This document shows, in pieces, positions 33,330 to 44,749 of a stretch of 64,000 nt of DNA. The notes under the pieces are model-generated. The model had not been told where the DNA came from and searched no databases. It was given only the letters and a program-made list of their open reading frames with translations. The DNA comes from Patella vulgata (Eukaryota > Mollusca > Gastropoda > Patellidae). The number at the start of each line of letters is the position of its first letter. The first letter of the stretch is position 1. The stretch is taken from the NCBI RefSeq assembly GCF_932274485.2, contig NC_065879.2, forward strand, positions 64,005,459-64,069,458. Reading direction: 5' to 3'. Position numbers and translations under genes: made by a program.

Positions 33330-35270
33330 TTACCTTTAATGGTTTATAATAGTAAATTATGCTAATTTATCTGCTGGCGTCATAATTCAAGCATCGTTTG
33401 GTTGATGACTGTTGCACATTTGAACATAAAAACATAGCCCATACTTAAACGATTAATTTAAATTGAAACGTTTAGGAATTAGTTTGCGATTTTTTAATTT
33501 GCTTCTATATTGAGGAATGTTAATTTCTAATATAAATATGATGAAATACAAGTGGAACCTACCACCAGGGGGCGTTATCGTATCATTAGATCTAAAGATC
33601 TACTTGGCACGCCTACTTGGTAACTAATGAGCCATTTTCCCACCATATTTCAGTCAATTTGATGAAAATCGAGCTGATAGTATAACGAAGGAATAAATGG
33701 GTTTAATTATTGTAAAGTAGGGGGCGTGGGTGTCTATCATTTGAACTTATTAATCGTACTGTGAATCAGGTGTATAATGAATTCCCACTTTATCTTCTTT
33801 GGAACTAGATCTTCTCTATTTACCAATACCTGTACTAGTTTATTAACTACCTATCATTATACTGGGTGTAAAGATAGCGGTGAAATTCCTACAACACGAC
33901 GAGCTGGCTTTATTTATAAAACAAAACACCCGACAATTTATATAAAATGTATAAAGTGTACAATAATCCAGATTAAACTGCAAGTTTAGTCTTATCACAA
34001 CTATTATTAAAATCAATAAATCCTAAAGTAGGTTATGGTTTTCTAAAATAGAGAAAAAAAAGACAGGATATTAATGCGAATGATCTCTCTTGATTTAAAA
34101 TGTGGTAAGAAATTATTACCTTGGGACGAGACTATAGCATTTAAACAACACAGAAAAACAATCTCTTTTAGTGTATCTTACGACTATCCTTTTTAAGTGC
34201 GTCTGTTCCTTCGGAGATTTTCTAGGAGAGCTCCTGGCCATACAGCTAGTTATTAGTAATATTACAGGGAGACAGAAACGTTACCTGCGGTCTTAATGAA
34301 TACAGACATCACTAATACTTCCCGAGTCACTAATATTTACATTTTATTATAACAAAGAATATTAATTCCTTAGATTTTAATCTAATAATCCATTTCACAG
34401 ATAACCGTTTCCTTTCATCCATTCAAGTATAAAGTAGCGCTGTAAAACCATAGCTAATTTACTAATTGTCATTATCGACACCGATTTATCGCACCCAATT
34501 GTCTTTCTTAATGACATACAACCTCTTGGATTTGGCTAAACAATAAAAGCGTCGAGTTATATCTTGATATGTTTTGAGGAATGTGTTTTTGAAAATTTCA
34601 TACAAAGCTGCTTTCTTTTTTTGTCAGAGCAATGAAGATACTGCCGAAGAAACATGATTTATGGAACTGTTTTTCTGTACATCCCCTATAGATCGTGTGT
34701 CAATTAGTCAAATCAACGAAAATAGCACTAGAAAGATATAACCTTACCACCCGCCCCGCCTCTGTCACTTTGGAAGAAATAGTAAAGCAGTAACTATCTA
34801 TCGTACGTTCAAAATAACCGAGGTGTCATCATTTCACATCAAAACTGATTATAAACCATAAATACAACAATACAATATCGCCGAACAAAAAATATATGCG
34901 GGGAAGGGGGGGGGGGGATTAAAGTAGAAGGAAATAATTATTTGGTTGTCTGGGTTAGTCTTGTTTTTGGTCATCCTGGTTCAAATCTGATTATCTTAAT
35001 TCCTAATACCTTCGTATATTACAGTTCTTAAACTATAGTCTTAACCACTGACATTAGATATATTGATAAGAATAATTCAGCCATTAACTGTCTAAGGTGT
35101 TTCATTTTCTCAAATAGCTCTGTGAATTAATACCATCATCTTCTAAATAATAATGGATTCCCTCAAATATTTTTGCACTGAAATATTATAAGTGGCCCCA
35201 GTTCAGTTTGTCGAGATGGTTATTATCATTAGTGACTCATATCATGATAATCTGGATAACAGTACATAGG
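33330..35270. other. No recognisable feature
   Basis: AT-rich, with a run of about 11 G near 34907. Short frames lack motifs. No repeat of the window matches here. Confidence 0.4.
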
Positions 35271-35287
35271 TTCGTTATATTTAAATT

Positions 35288-35535
35288 GGCATGTGGTGGG
35301 GTCATATGGTCTGTCATTGAGTCAAGTGGCGTGGTATCGATTTCCCGCTGGTATGTGACAAGGAGTGAGGTCGCCTGTCCAACCTCGTGGGTTTTCTCCG
35401 GGTCCTCCGGTTTCGCCCTTCTGCTAAATACCCCTACGCGCAAGCGAATTATTGAAATAAAATTGAACCATATCTTATTCGCGAAATGACCTAGTTTGTG
35501 TCGAGTGGACAGTACACACCATCTCTCCCTCTCTA
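35288..35535 (+). mobile_element. Type-B SINE (copy 5) with 12 bp target duplication
   Basis: A 248 bp plus-strand copy between TATATTTAAATT at 35276-35287 and 35536-35547. The head is degenerate (GGTCATATGGTCTGTCATTG, B-box-like GGTATCGATTTCCC), and the body is conserved through GACAAGGAGTGAGGTCGCCT and CGAAATGACCTAGTTTGTGT. The tail is GGACAGTACACACCATCTCT then CCCTCTCTA. Confidence 0.9.
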
Positions 35536-35549
35536 TATATTTAAATTAG

Positions 35550-37030
35550 AGCCAAATTATTGCAGAATAAAGATTGCATAATATGGAGTTTAAGACCATA
35601 CACAACCAAAAGTACTTTATTAAAAACATTTTGGTCCAAAGTTATTTAAGTCCATCAGTTCTAACCATTTAAATATTCTATTCACAACACCATCTTTATA
35701 TGTCTTAAATAAATAAATAAAGTAATAACGATTATGATATCTACCCTTTTTATGTGCTTATTCACACCACCATCTTTGTGTATATCTACCTTTTTATATG
35801 CTTAATAACACCACCTTCTTAAAGTGAATAAATATACGAGTAAGTGCAGGAGAACATTTTTAATGTGCTTAAGAACACCATAACATTAACCTTTATATTT
35901 ATATTAAATAGTGCATAATTATTATGTTTTACTTTTGATATATATATATATCTGAAAGATCTGGTTTGTTGTACCTTTTTACCATTGGTTATTTCAAGAA
36001 CCGAAAATAAGCTAAATCGAGAAATAAACATAAAAACATGACACGTTTTAGACATGGTCGTTATCATGTATTGTTTAAATTCTGGTGTTGTTTTTGTATT
36101 TGTAGACATGATTAAACAGTAAACCGATTGTTTGGGTGTTTTAAATATTATATATGTGCCTTATATATGTTAAATTTCCTTTTAATAAGTAAATCTGTTC
36201 TTTTAACCTTTTCGTTTTAATTTTGACAGTTAAATAAAACCAGACCGACACGTGCCGAAATTAACATTTGCCATATTTTAACAGCAATTAGATTAATTAA
36301 ATAATAGATTAGTTTTAACCGATTTTAATTGGTTGCTGTATAAATATGGCAGAATGTTTGCTGAACTTTGAACCCTAGAAAACGTCATCTGTTTCATATC
36401 TTGACTAATCAAACTTAATGGAGAACTCTTTTTTTTATTCTATTGCACTTTATCAAGGGAAGTCCATTAACTATTAATAAGGTCTATGTATGCAAACAGT
36501 CTAAAAATATAAAATGGCGAAGAAAAATATAAATTTGACCAAACTGTATAACGAAATCCACAGATTTCTTTTCTTTAAACAGTTTATTTCTATTTGTATT
36601 TCCGTTTTTAATTTTATATCCATTGCTATGTTCAGCTATTGTTTGTTCTGTGTCTTTTATATATTCTGACAAGCGTCAGATAATGATGATAAATACCTGA
36701 ATTATTTTTCGGGAGAATTATAGGTCCACAAGCTTACAACAAATGGCGATTTTAGATAATGAAACAAATTTGTTTATATTTTATCATAGTTAACCGTTTG
36801 TCGTATTCCATCCTTTCTGGTTGACAATTTTAGGCCAGGTTCAGCTAGTGAAGTCATTTATGCATGTATCTTTTGGTGAAGATTTCGAATAAGGATTATA
36901 TATTATTATCATGAAATACAGTCTTAAATTTCTTGTGGCGTAAATGAGGGGCGGGGGGGGGGGGGTAGACATTTTTTAAATGTGGCTGCCATTGGTTTTG
37001 CATCTATTGCTAAACTACAGAAAAAGATGG
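35550..37030. other. AT-rich DNA with minor repeats
   Basis: 35690-35830 has a few short copies of ACACCACCATCTTT-TATAT. CTGAAAGATCTGG...TTGTACCTTTT and ACGTTTTAGACATGG (35953-36060) recur diverged at 41422-41605, so a weak dispersed repeat exists. A run of about 13 G lies at 36952-36965. No coding sequence supported. Confidence 0.4.
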
Positions 37031-37079
37031 CCCATCTCCTATTAAGTATATTACTAGTAACCTTGAGTATATTTTATCA

Positions 37080-37271
37080 GATATGTATATTTATTAAGAC
37101 AGGTGATCACCTCAATGTAACGATATAAGTAGAGTATGTATCTACTTTAACAGTATAGATCTTCTTTAAGATAAACTCATCTCAGGGTAACCATATTATA
37201 CAGAATGGACCTACCTTTAGATAAAAACATTTCAAGGTATTTTATTGACAAATCATCTCGGACACCTGCCA
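37080..37271. repeat. Degenerate ~50 bp tandem units, donor of a patch copied into a SINE
   Basis: AGATAAACTCATCTCAGGGTA, CCATATTATACAGAATGGAC and AGATAAAAACATTTCAAGGTA suggest two to three diverged units. Positions 37185-37270 are present again, with about three changes, inside the type-B SINE at 37811-37896. Confidence 0.6.
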
Positions 37272-37279
37272 GTTAAATT

Positions 37280-37755
37280 AAAATTATGTATCTCCGAGAA
37301 CCAGGGATGAAATAAAAACATCTGATATCCATCGACTTTAAAGATGCACTTGATAAACTCAAACAAATTACTACTCAAAAAACATTTCTTGTAGTATCAT
37401 CTGAATGATACCGAGAACCGTCGTAATGTGTATCTCATAATTCAACCCTGCTTGAAGTATTTGAACTCGAGATCACACTTTTTGACCAACATCAGTTGTC
37501 AGATATCAGTTGCTATATACAATAGTGTTCAATTTAAAAAAAAAAAAGGATTTTCTGTGTTTAAGCACAAGGATAAGGATAATTTTTCAGTCTTAATTAG
37601 TAAGAAATGTAGTCAAATTGGCGTCAAAATTTGCTTCAAAATAGACAGTACGGGAAATTTAAAATGACGTCGCTGAGAGCATGCGTCATTATTAAAAAAA
37701 AATGGCCCAAGATATATAAGTAATAATGTTGACACGTATGATGTATTTATTTGCT
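37280..37755. other. No recognisable feature
   Basis: No supported gene or repeat. Confidence 0.4.
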
Positions 37756-37756
37756 A

Positions 37757-38083
37757 TGTAGAGAGAGAAATGGGGTTTAACGTCCATTCGACACAAACTA
37801 GGTCTTTTCGGGGTAACCATATTATACAGAATGGACCTACCTTCAGATAAAATCATTTCAGGGTATTTTATTGACAAATCATCTCGGACACCTGCCGCTT
37901 GCGCGTATAGGGGTCTTTAGCAGTGGGAGGAAACCGGAGGACCCGGAGAAAACCCACGAAGTTCGACAGGCGATCTTACTCCTTGTCACGTACAACCGGG
38001 GATTCGAAACCACGCCAGTTGACTCAATGACATACCTTATGATACAGCACGCACGTGCTAACCATTCGGCAATCCACCCCCCA
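37757..38083 (-). mobile_element. Type-B SINE (copy 6) carrying an 86 bp foreign patch
   Basis: On the minus strand the tRNA-like head (GGATTGCCGAATGGTTAGCA at about 38075-38056), B-box (GGTTTCGAATCCCC, 38012-37999), body and tail (GGACGTTAAACCCCATTTCT then CTC) are well preserved. Between GGTCTTTTCG and GCTTGCGCGTATAGGGG, where other copies have about 40 bases, 37811-37896 holds a copy of 37185-37270. No clear target duplication. Confidence 0.85.
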
Positions 38084-38094
38084 TTCTGGAATAA

Positions 38095-39085
38095 ATGGAA
38101 TAACGGTATAAATAATAAATACAGGTATAGTATTCTACTTGTTAACGTAAAATTAATAATAGAAGTAGTCTTACTCCAGAACTATTTATTATTATAAGCA
38201 TCGGTCAACTTAACAAACTATCTACTTATCACTTCATAGCTATCGTAGTTAAATGAACCGTTATATTTACCGTTTATCAACGACAATAACTGATCTATGT
38301 CGAACTGAAGTTATCTCAAACTACGACCATTACCGACAGATGCGAATATTAATTATTTATATACACTGTCTGGTATTTGGTTATTTTGATGATTCTATTT
38401 CCAAAGACTCTGTATCGAGCAAAACTCTATACTTTGTGTTTCTATTTAATTGAATTCTAATTAATCACACTGAATTTTATAGAAAATATTATTTCAGTTG
38501 ACTAGTCAGCAATGCAGTCTGTATATTAAAAAAAATATGCAATAAAGTCTTTATTTTCTCTAAACCAATCTTAAGACTTACGGAGTTTTGCACGATACAA
38601 AATAACTTAGCCTACACAATACAGTAAAATACAATAGAATCAGATTCGAGACACTTTTAAACTGGGCAGCCCAGTCATATATCAAAGAGCGGACCTTTTT
38701 AGTATTTTGAAATGCATATATATATATTTAGCTTGATTTGTTAGAAACAGGTAAATATTGCTGTTTTCTTTTGTTACGCGATATTCGTTTGGTTGATGAA
38801 ATACTTGTTATCCAATCATAATTTGACATAGGAAATATTTCCCAAAACAGCAAAGCTTGTATTGAAGTTTATTAGAACAATAATAGGCCAGATGTGCACC
38901 TTAATGGGGTGATAAATATATTCTACACGAATCGATTATATGGACCCGAGAATCACAGAGTTGTCTTGTCCACTCAACACTTTATTTCCTATTTCACAGA
39001 TCATCAGTTTGAGAATGACGACCTCTTTAACGGATGAGGTGATTAATATTTCTAATCTCGTTGATCAATGACAATTTTACTACCA
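38095..39085. other. No recognisable feature
   Basis: AT-rich; no repeat or coding signal that I can support. Confidence 0.4.
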
Positions 39086-39089
39086 AAAC

Positions 39090-39835
39090 ATATACTAATC
39101 AACGCCAAATAGTTCTGTGCCAGATACCTTACTTATTGTATACTACTAAACGGTGATCTATTACAACCAAATATTTCTGTGCCAGACACCTTATTTATTG
39201 CATATAATACGAACTTACTGTGTTCTATTACGCCTAACTAGTTCTGCGCCAGATACCTGGCTTACCATCCATTGAATATTATAAGAATTGCTATTTAGTA
39301 CAACCAACTAGTTCTGTACCAGATACCTTGCTTGTAGCTTATTGCATACTACAAAAATGTGGTTTATTACAATCAACTCAATCTGTACTCGATACCTTGC
39401 GTGTAACTTATTACCACCACCATGATAAAGTAATAGACATCTTTCTTGTCACTTATATAGTATGAAAGTGATTTACTAGTTCGGTACCAGATATCTCCCT
39501 TAGCAGCACTTATTATATACTTTGATAATTCTGATCTATCACCAATAAATAGTTCTGTACTAAATGCATTACATATCACTTACATACTGATACTATAAGA
39601 ATCGTGTAGTGCAACCACCCAGTTCTGTACTAGATACCGTGCGAATAACGCATCGTGTATTATAAGAATTGTGTAGTACCATCAACTAGTTCTGTACCAG
39701 ATACATTGCTTATGAAGTATTGTATACTATAATAATCGTGTATTGCAGCCAGATACCTTGCTTATAATTTATTGTATAAGTGTAGTACCGACAAATAGTT
39801 CTATAAAATAATTATAGCCTACTTTGTCTACAACG
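39090..39835. repeat. Degenerate satellite, ~60-100 bp units, about ten copies
   Basis: The key block TTCTGTACCAGATACCTTGC recurs (39112, 39174, 39241, 39311, 39380, 39479, 39552, 39622, 39690, about 39750), separated by AT-rich text with CTTATTGTATACTATAA and TACAACCAACTAG. Two further units lie in the opposite orientation at 41245-41350. Confidence 0.85.
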
Positions 39836-39858
39836 TATCATTTATTAAAAACGAGCAC

Positions 39859-39860
<2 letters not shown>

Positions 39861-39888
<28 letters not shown>
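39861..39888. repeat. (CT)n microsatellite
   Basis: About 13-14 CT dinucleotides without interruption. Confidence 0.95.
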
Positions 39889-39890
<2 letters not shown>

Positions 39891-40465
39891 ACGAACTTCT
39901 AATGGTAACATGCAATAAAAAAAGTGCACTTAACACTTGGAATTGATTTACTGCATGGGTAAGATTTAAGATTTGTAACATACTAGTAAAAACTGTCTGT
40001 CGACTCCGTCCCAAGAATTAGTTCTCTAAATTAGGCTTCTGGATTAGTTCTCTAAATTAGAATCAATCAGTTTTAAAATCCACTTGTTTCGGTTCCATTG
40101 GAATTGATTTTAAGTTAAACTCTAAATTGATTTGAAATTAAATTTTATTTGGCTGAATACACCGTCTAATTGTTGTTTAAATTGTCAATTTGATCTCGAT
40201 CCAACCATTGCTAACTTATTTACCTTCTACCTCCGTTTTCATAAAGGAAATAAAAACGTCTGGATATCCTCATCTTGCAGTAGACAATATTTATTAAAGC
40301 GACTGTACTCCAGAATACAATTAAGAGTTTAAAGCCCAAATGCAATATGTCAGAATAAAGATTAGATACAGCGTCTAAGACAAAAACACAAACAAAAGTA
40401 CTTCAATATTTTTTGTATAAAAATCATAGAATTATTTAAAACGATCAACTCATTTAAAATTTGCA

Positions 40466-41101
40466 TTGCTTTATTGTGATTTCACGCCGACATCTTTATG
40501 TGTGAGGGTCGTACAATCAGCCCAGTCGTCATACAATAGACTTGCTTTGATTGAAAATCAAAAGATGCATGCAGACGGAAGATATAGCTGGTTTTCATTT
40601 ATAAAGAATTGTGAATATATAAAATCAAACATAGATTTGAAATCATACTATAATAATTTACTGTCCGAAAAAATAAATAATAATAAAGGCCTCGATGGAA
40701 CGTCCTTAAATAAGTTAAGAACATATGCAATTATAAAAAATGATATAAACTATGAAAATTATTTAGATGTGATAAGAAATCGAAAACACAGAAAAGCACT
40801 AACAAATCTAAGAATAAGCGCACATAAATTGAAAATCGAAACAGAGAGATATTTAAAATTAGACGTAAACGATCGTTTGTGTAATGTATGTCAGGAGGTA
40901 GAAGACGAAATTCATTTGATAACAATTTGTAAAAGACATGACGAAAAAAGAAAAGAACTGTTCAGATTAATTCTAGTTTGTGAACCAAATTTTCATAAAC
41001 TAAATGATTTACAACAATTTAAAATACTGTTGATGAATAAAAATACAGAAATTTTAAAATGTTTAGGAGCTTTTGTATACAATTCGTTTATGTCTTTGTA
41101 A
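40466..41101 (+). pseudogene. C-terminal part of LINE ORF2 (211 codons)
   Basis: The open frame has the typical LINE C-terminus: a KLRTYAIIK-like block (about residue 81), LRISAHKLKIETERY (about 114-128) and a zinc knuckle CNVCQEVEDEIH-TIC of the form CX2CX7HX4C (about residues 139-155). In related LINEs the reverse transcriptase precedes these; here it is absent, so the protein would have no enzymatic domain. It is unusually AT/Lys-rich but unbroken over this part. The first Met lies in non-LINE or degraded sequence, so the true start is unknown. Confidence 0.75.
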
Positions 41102-41238
41102 AGCTGTGTATCTTTGTATAATTATGTCCATGTATGTATCCTTTGTTTGTTTCATGTATATTTCTATTATGTTTATTTGTATATGCACATAGCCTTGTAA
41201 GGTTTTTATGCAATAAAGTTTCTTCTTCTTCTTCTTCT
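40466..41238 (+). mobile_element. LINE 3' end (non-LTR retrotransposon), 5'-truncated
   Basis: The fragment contains the end of ORF2, then about 115 bp of 3' UTR with GCAATAAAG and a (TTC)n tail at 41219-41238. Simple trinucleotide tails are usual for several non-LTR clades. No reverse transcriptase domain remains. The left border is not exact; LINE-like protein similarity starts around residue 22 of the frame. No target duplication found. Confidence 0.75.
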
Positions 41239-41244
41239 ACAATA

Positions 41245-41350
41245 AGTTATAAGCAAGGTATCTGGTTGAACTTCACGATTATTATAGAATACAATACGTT
41301 ATAAGCAGTGTACTTGGTACAGAACTAGTTGATTGTACTACACAATTCTT
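41245..41350 (-). repeat. Inverted units of the 39.1 kb satellite
   Basis: On the minus strand GTACCAAGTACACTGCTTAT and CAGATACCTTGCTTATAACT match the unit at 39090-39835. They begin directly after the LINE tail, so the satellite lies on both sides of a 1.4 kb segment in opposite directions. Confidence 0.75.
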
Positions 41351-41359
41351 TGTGCTTTA

Positions 41360-41808
41360 TTGCATAACATTGACAGCCTTTAATTCAAATAGTACACATC
41401 TTTTTACCTTTCAGAATTTCTGAAAGATCTGGCCTGTTGTGCCTTTAACGATACTCACTTTACAATGATGTGCACCGCTTGTAAAAGTAAATTCTGTCAG
41501 ATTAGAAACACCATTAGTAATTTTCTTTAACGCGAAAAAAACAAGCAAACTAAAATAAAAATAAAAAAAAACAACAAAAAACCAAGATACGTTTTAGACA
41601 TGACCATCCATTAGCGAAAAGGCGGATTCGAGACAGTTTGTATGTAATGGATAAAAAATACCCCAATACATAAGTAGTATAAGGTGTTCTGGAAATAGCA
41701 AGTATACTCCGCCATGTGGGCGATAACCGCCATATCTATCAAAATATATAAAACTAATTTTATAACAAAACTAATTGTGTGTAAAACCATTAAAATAAGC
41801 TACTAAAT
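41360..41808. other. No gene; one weak dispersed repeat
   Basis: 41415-41610 resembles 35950-36070 (CTGAAAGATCTGG, ACGTTTTAGACATG). Otherwise AT-rich with A-runs. Confidence 0.4.
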
Positions 41809-41818
41809 TCCATTACAT

Positions 41819-42139
41819 TAGTGGTTCCCAACCTTTTCGTGGTTGCGACCCCATTCGAGAAACCATCATCTAATCGCGACCCCTCGAAGAACAAGGTCAC
41901 CTTTTACTGTAAAACAACATCATTATTTACAGATCAAGATGTTGTAATGATGGTTTGAGAAAACAAATCGTAAACGTTAGAGAGGAAAGACGACCGGCAA
42001 TGTAGCAAGAGGTGTGTAGGTCGGAGATTTATATGCTTTTCATGAAAACATAGCATTTTTTCAAAAGTTTCAGAATAGCCCGTGAGCATCCCACGGAAAC
42101 TGCTCCGGGGTTGGTCGAACCAAACGTCGGGAAACCAGG
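41819..42139. mobile_element. hAT-type non-autonomous element with 8 bp target duplication
   Basis: The left end TAGTGGTTCCCAACCTTTTC then GTGGTTGCGACCCC is the familiar hAT terminus. The right end, inverted, reads CCTGGTTTCCCGACGTTTGG. Outside lie CATTACAT (41811-41818) and CATTGCAT (42140-42147), an 8 bp duplication with one change, as expected for hAT. 321 bp, no transposase frame. Confidence 0.8.
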
Positions 42140-42149
42140 CATTGCATAA

Positions 42150-42530
42150 AATGTTTGTTTCTTAATGTAGCTCCGCAAATTAGGAACACGCCCCTTTATT
42201 TAAGACAACATCATATCCATTACTGTATATAGTAAGTGCAGGGGGATATTTTAGCAAATGTCCATGAGACATCTGTTTAAACAATAAATTCACTCTTTGA
42301 TATGCAATAGAGCTCTAAATGGTATACCCCCCCCCCCCCTCTTTAAACATGTAAACCGAGAGTTAATTTTTATCTATATCAAATGTGTGGTGAGTCCAGA
42401 TGTAGACAGTATTTAGTGTGTGTCTGTATTTTAAGACTGAGTTGCCTATCAATAAATCCCAACATTTATACATTAAGTCACGTAAACCAATTGGCTTAAA
42501 TCTCAGACAATAAAAACAAATGAAATAGAT
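42150..42530. other. No gene; poly-C tract
   Basis: A run of about 12 C at 42328-42339; the rest is undistinguished. Confidence 0.4.
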
Positions 42531-42537
42531 TACTCTA

Positions 42538-43160
42538 GTGATATGTATATAGTAATAGACTTTACTTATCTTTAACAACACGTGTAATAATGTCGTATTC
42601 CCTGGGTTCTTATTGATATTGAGCCACGATGGCTCAGTAAGTGAGGAACTGGCTCGCGGTCGCGGATTCGCTCCCGGTCTTGGCCGAGAAAGTTCATCGT
42701 GATTTTCCAGCATGGTTTCCATTGTCAGTGTTGCAGGACTGAGTTGGAATTCGATATAAGAGTAGGCCGTAAGAGTAGGCAAAATTTCCCTCATAGTACA
42801 CCGCATGGCGTATGCCCGTCTTCATTAGCCCAGTCGGAGTAGAACAGTAGTCAGTAGGACGTTAAACCCGATTTAATTTCATTTCTTATTGATACATTAT
42901 AATAGACTTTACTTATGTTTAACAACACTTGTATTCGCTAGGTTCTTATTGATATGATAATAAATATTACTTATCTTTAACAACACGTGTATTAAAGTTG
43001 TATTCCCTGTTCTTACTGGTATATGATAATACATATTACTTATCTTTAACAACACGTATATTAAAGTTGTATTCCCTGTTCTTACTGGTATATGAAAATA
43101 GACTTTACTTATTTTAACAACACGTATATTAAAGTTGTATTCTCCAGGTTCCGATTTTAG
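42538..43160. repeat. Minisatellite of ~70 bp units, interrupted by a SINE
   Basis: Units share ACTTATCTTTAACAACACGT, TATTAAAGTTGTATTCCCTG and TTCTTATTGATATGATAATA; about five are visible (near 42560, 42900, 42970, 43035, 43100). The type-C SINE at 42619-42882 splits the first pair at TTCTTATTGATA. Confidence 0.85.
42619..42882 (+). mobile_element. Type-C tRNA-derived SINE with 12 bp target duplication
   Basis: A 264 bp SINE with A-box TGGCTCAGTAAG (42630-42641), B-box GGATTCGCTCCC (42664-42675), then GGTCTTGGCCGAGAAAGTT, a body, and the 3' end CTTCATTAGCCCAGTCGGAG ... GGACGTTAAACCCGATTTAA with a TTTCAT tail. Flanks TTCTTATTGATA at 42607-42618 and 42883-42894 are identical. It lacks a middle section present in the copy at 44365. 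Confidence 0.92.
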
Positions 43161-43164
43161 AAAC

Positions 43165-44345
43165 TTATTGATATGATTTGCCGTTATTTGAACAAACGTG
43201 TATTAAAGCTTTATTTCCAGGCTGTAAGACCATACATAGGCTTCACGCAATATAATATACACATTCAAAACTGATAGGGCCGTTTACTTACATTCATTCA
43301 GGCGGCAACTAATTTGCCATTTCCAGTGATGTAAACTGACACACTACATTCGGTTAAACACTCAAAATCGTATACAAACTGGCATTAATACACAGATATA
43401 ATACCGCGGTATAATATCTCATTCGATCAGTCCTGATAATTTCGCAGTAAAATTCGACCAGTATCAGAATGGCCATTTAAATACATAAGGGAGATCATCG
43501 ACAACAAAAGCCTGCACACAATAATTAGTTAGTAAACATTAAAGACAGAATATTCCAATGTGTGGCTTAGTGACAGCAGGATATTTGAAAATGATAAATG
43601 GCGGATGTATATCAAAACAGTTTTCGATAATTTAAATCACCGTTACCCACAGCTATTTATATAGTGGCGTAAATTCTTCTAAAAATACTTTGTCAAATTC
43701 AATTTAGGGAGACCATAACTCTTGGTGTCTGATCTTAGTTACCTTAGTCGACTAATTAGCCAAATAGGTGAAGATCGGTTAGACATACCATCCTCGACCA
43801 ATAATCAATTATAAACAATTTAAGCAAGGAAACAGATTTAAAAATCACTTTAAAAACACTCAGTCAATTTTAAACCAGTTTGATTAACGATTTTAGACTA
43901 CTCAAATAGCTGCTTTTCCCGCCAATACTTCCTCTAATGCAATAATGGCTGAATGAATGGCGTTGCTAATGACCTTTCAATGAGAATTAATGGTTCTTTT
44001 TTAGTACAGGAGTAAGATAGTTCTTTCTTTTGATTTAATATCTGTCTTTTTTCTTCTAACTTTGTCTTTCATTTGTCTAAATTTAACTCAGATCACGATA
44101 CAGTGTTTTTTTTTGTTTTGGATTAAAAAGAAACACGACATATATGGAGAGCGACATGTGCCTGTAATGTATGTAATAGGCGCTGTATTCCTATACTCGT
44201 TAATCTATGTTTTGTCGAACAGTCTTTGTCGAATATACAAAAGGTTGTCTGCCGCTACGGGCATAATTTCTCTAGTAAATCTGCATTGATAATGAGCTTT
44301 CTTTGGAAGTTTTATATGTTGGTGGGAGGCGGAATGACAATTTTC
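43165..44345. other. No recognisable feature
   Basis: AT-rich; no supported gene. Confidence 0.4.
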
Positions 44346-44364
44346 TAATAACGTATCCTCAAAA

Positions 44365-44731
44365 AAGAAATGAAATGGGGTTTAACGTCCTACTGTTCTG
44401 CTCCTAAACTGGGCATACGCCATACAGTGTGCTATGAGGGAAATTTTGCCCGGGCAGCGGCGCTACGGTCTACTCTTATATCGAATTCCAACTGCCAAGG
44501 GATCTTTTACGTGCACGTCAATACGTACACGGGACCTCGGTTTTTCGTCCTATCCGAACGACTAGACAACTGTCATTGTCAGGCCCTCCGGTCAGGCCCT
44601 CCGCCCTGCATCCCTGACAAGGGGAAACCACGCCGGAAAATCTGGATTAACTTTCTCGGCCAATGCAGGGATCGAACACCCGACCTCCAAGCTAGCGAGC
44701 CAGCGTCTTACCCACTTAGCCACGTGATCCC
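44365..44731 (-). mobile_element. Full-length type-C SINE with 13 bp target duplication
   Basis: A 367 bp minus-strand copy between CGTATCCTCAAAA (44352-44364) and CGTATCTTCAAAA (44732-44744). On the minus strand: A-box TGGCTAAGTGGG (44722-44711), B-box GTGTTCGATCCC (44679-44668), GGCCGAGAAAGTTAATCC, a middle region with CCTTGTCAGGGATGC, the GTACACGTG-like body, and the tail GTAGGACGTTAAACCCCATT then TCATTTC. It is the longest type-C copy here and the best reference for the family. The plus-strand 139-codon frame over it is spurious. Confidence 0.93.
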
Positions 44732-44749
44732 CGTATCTTCAAAACAGAT

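Noticed and set aside
39090-39835. Regularly spaced repeats as a CRISPR array
   Set aside because: Units are degenerate, spacing is irregular and the sequence context is animal; it is a satellite.
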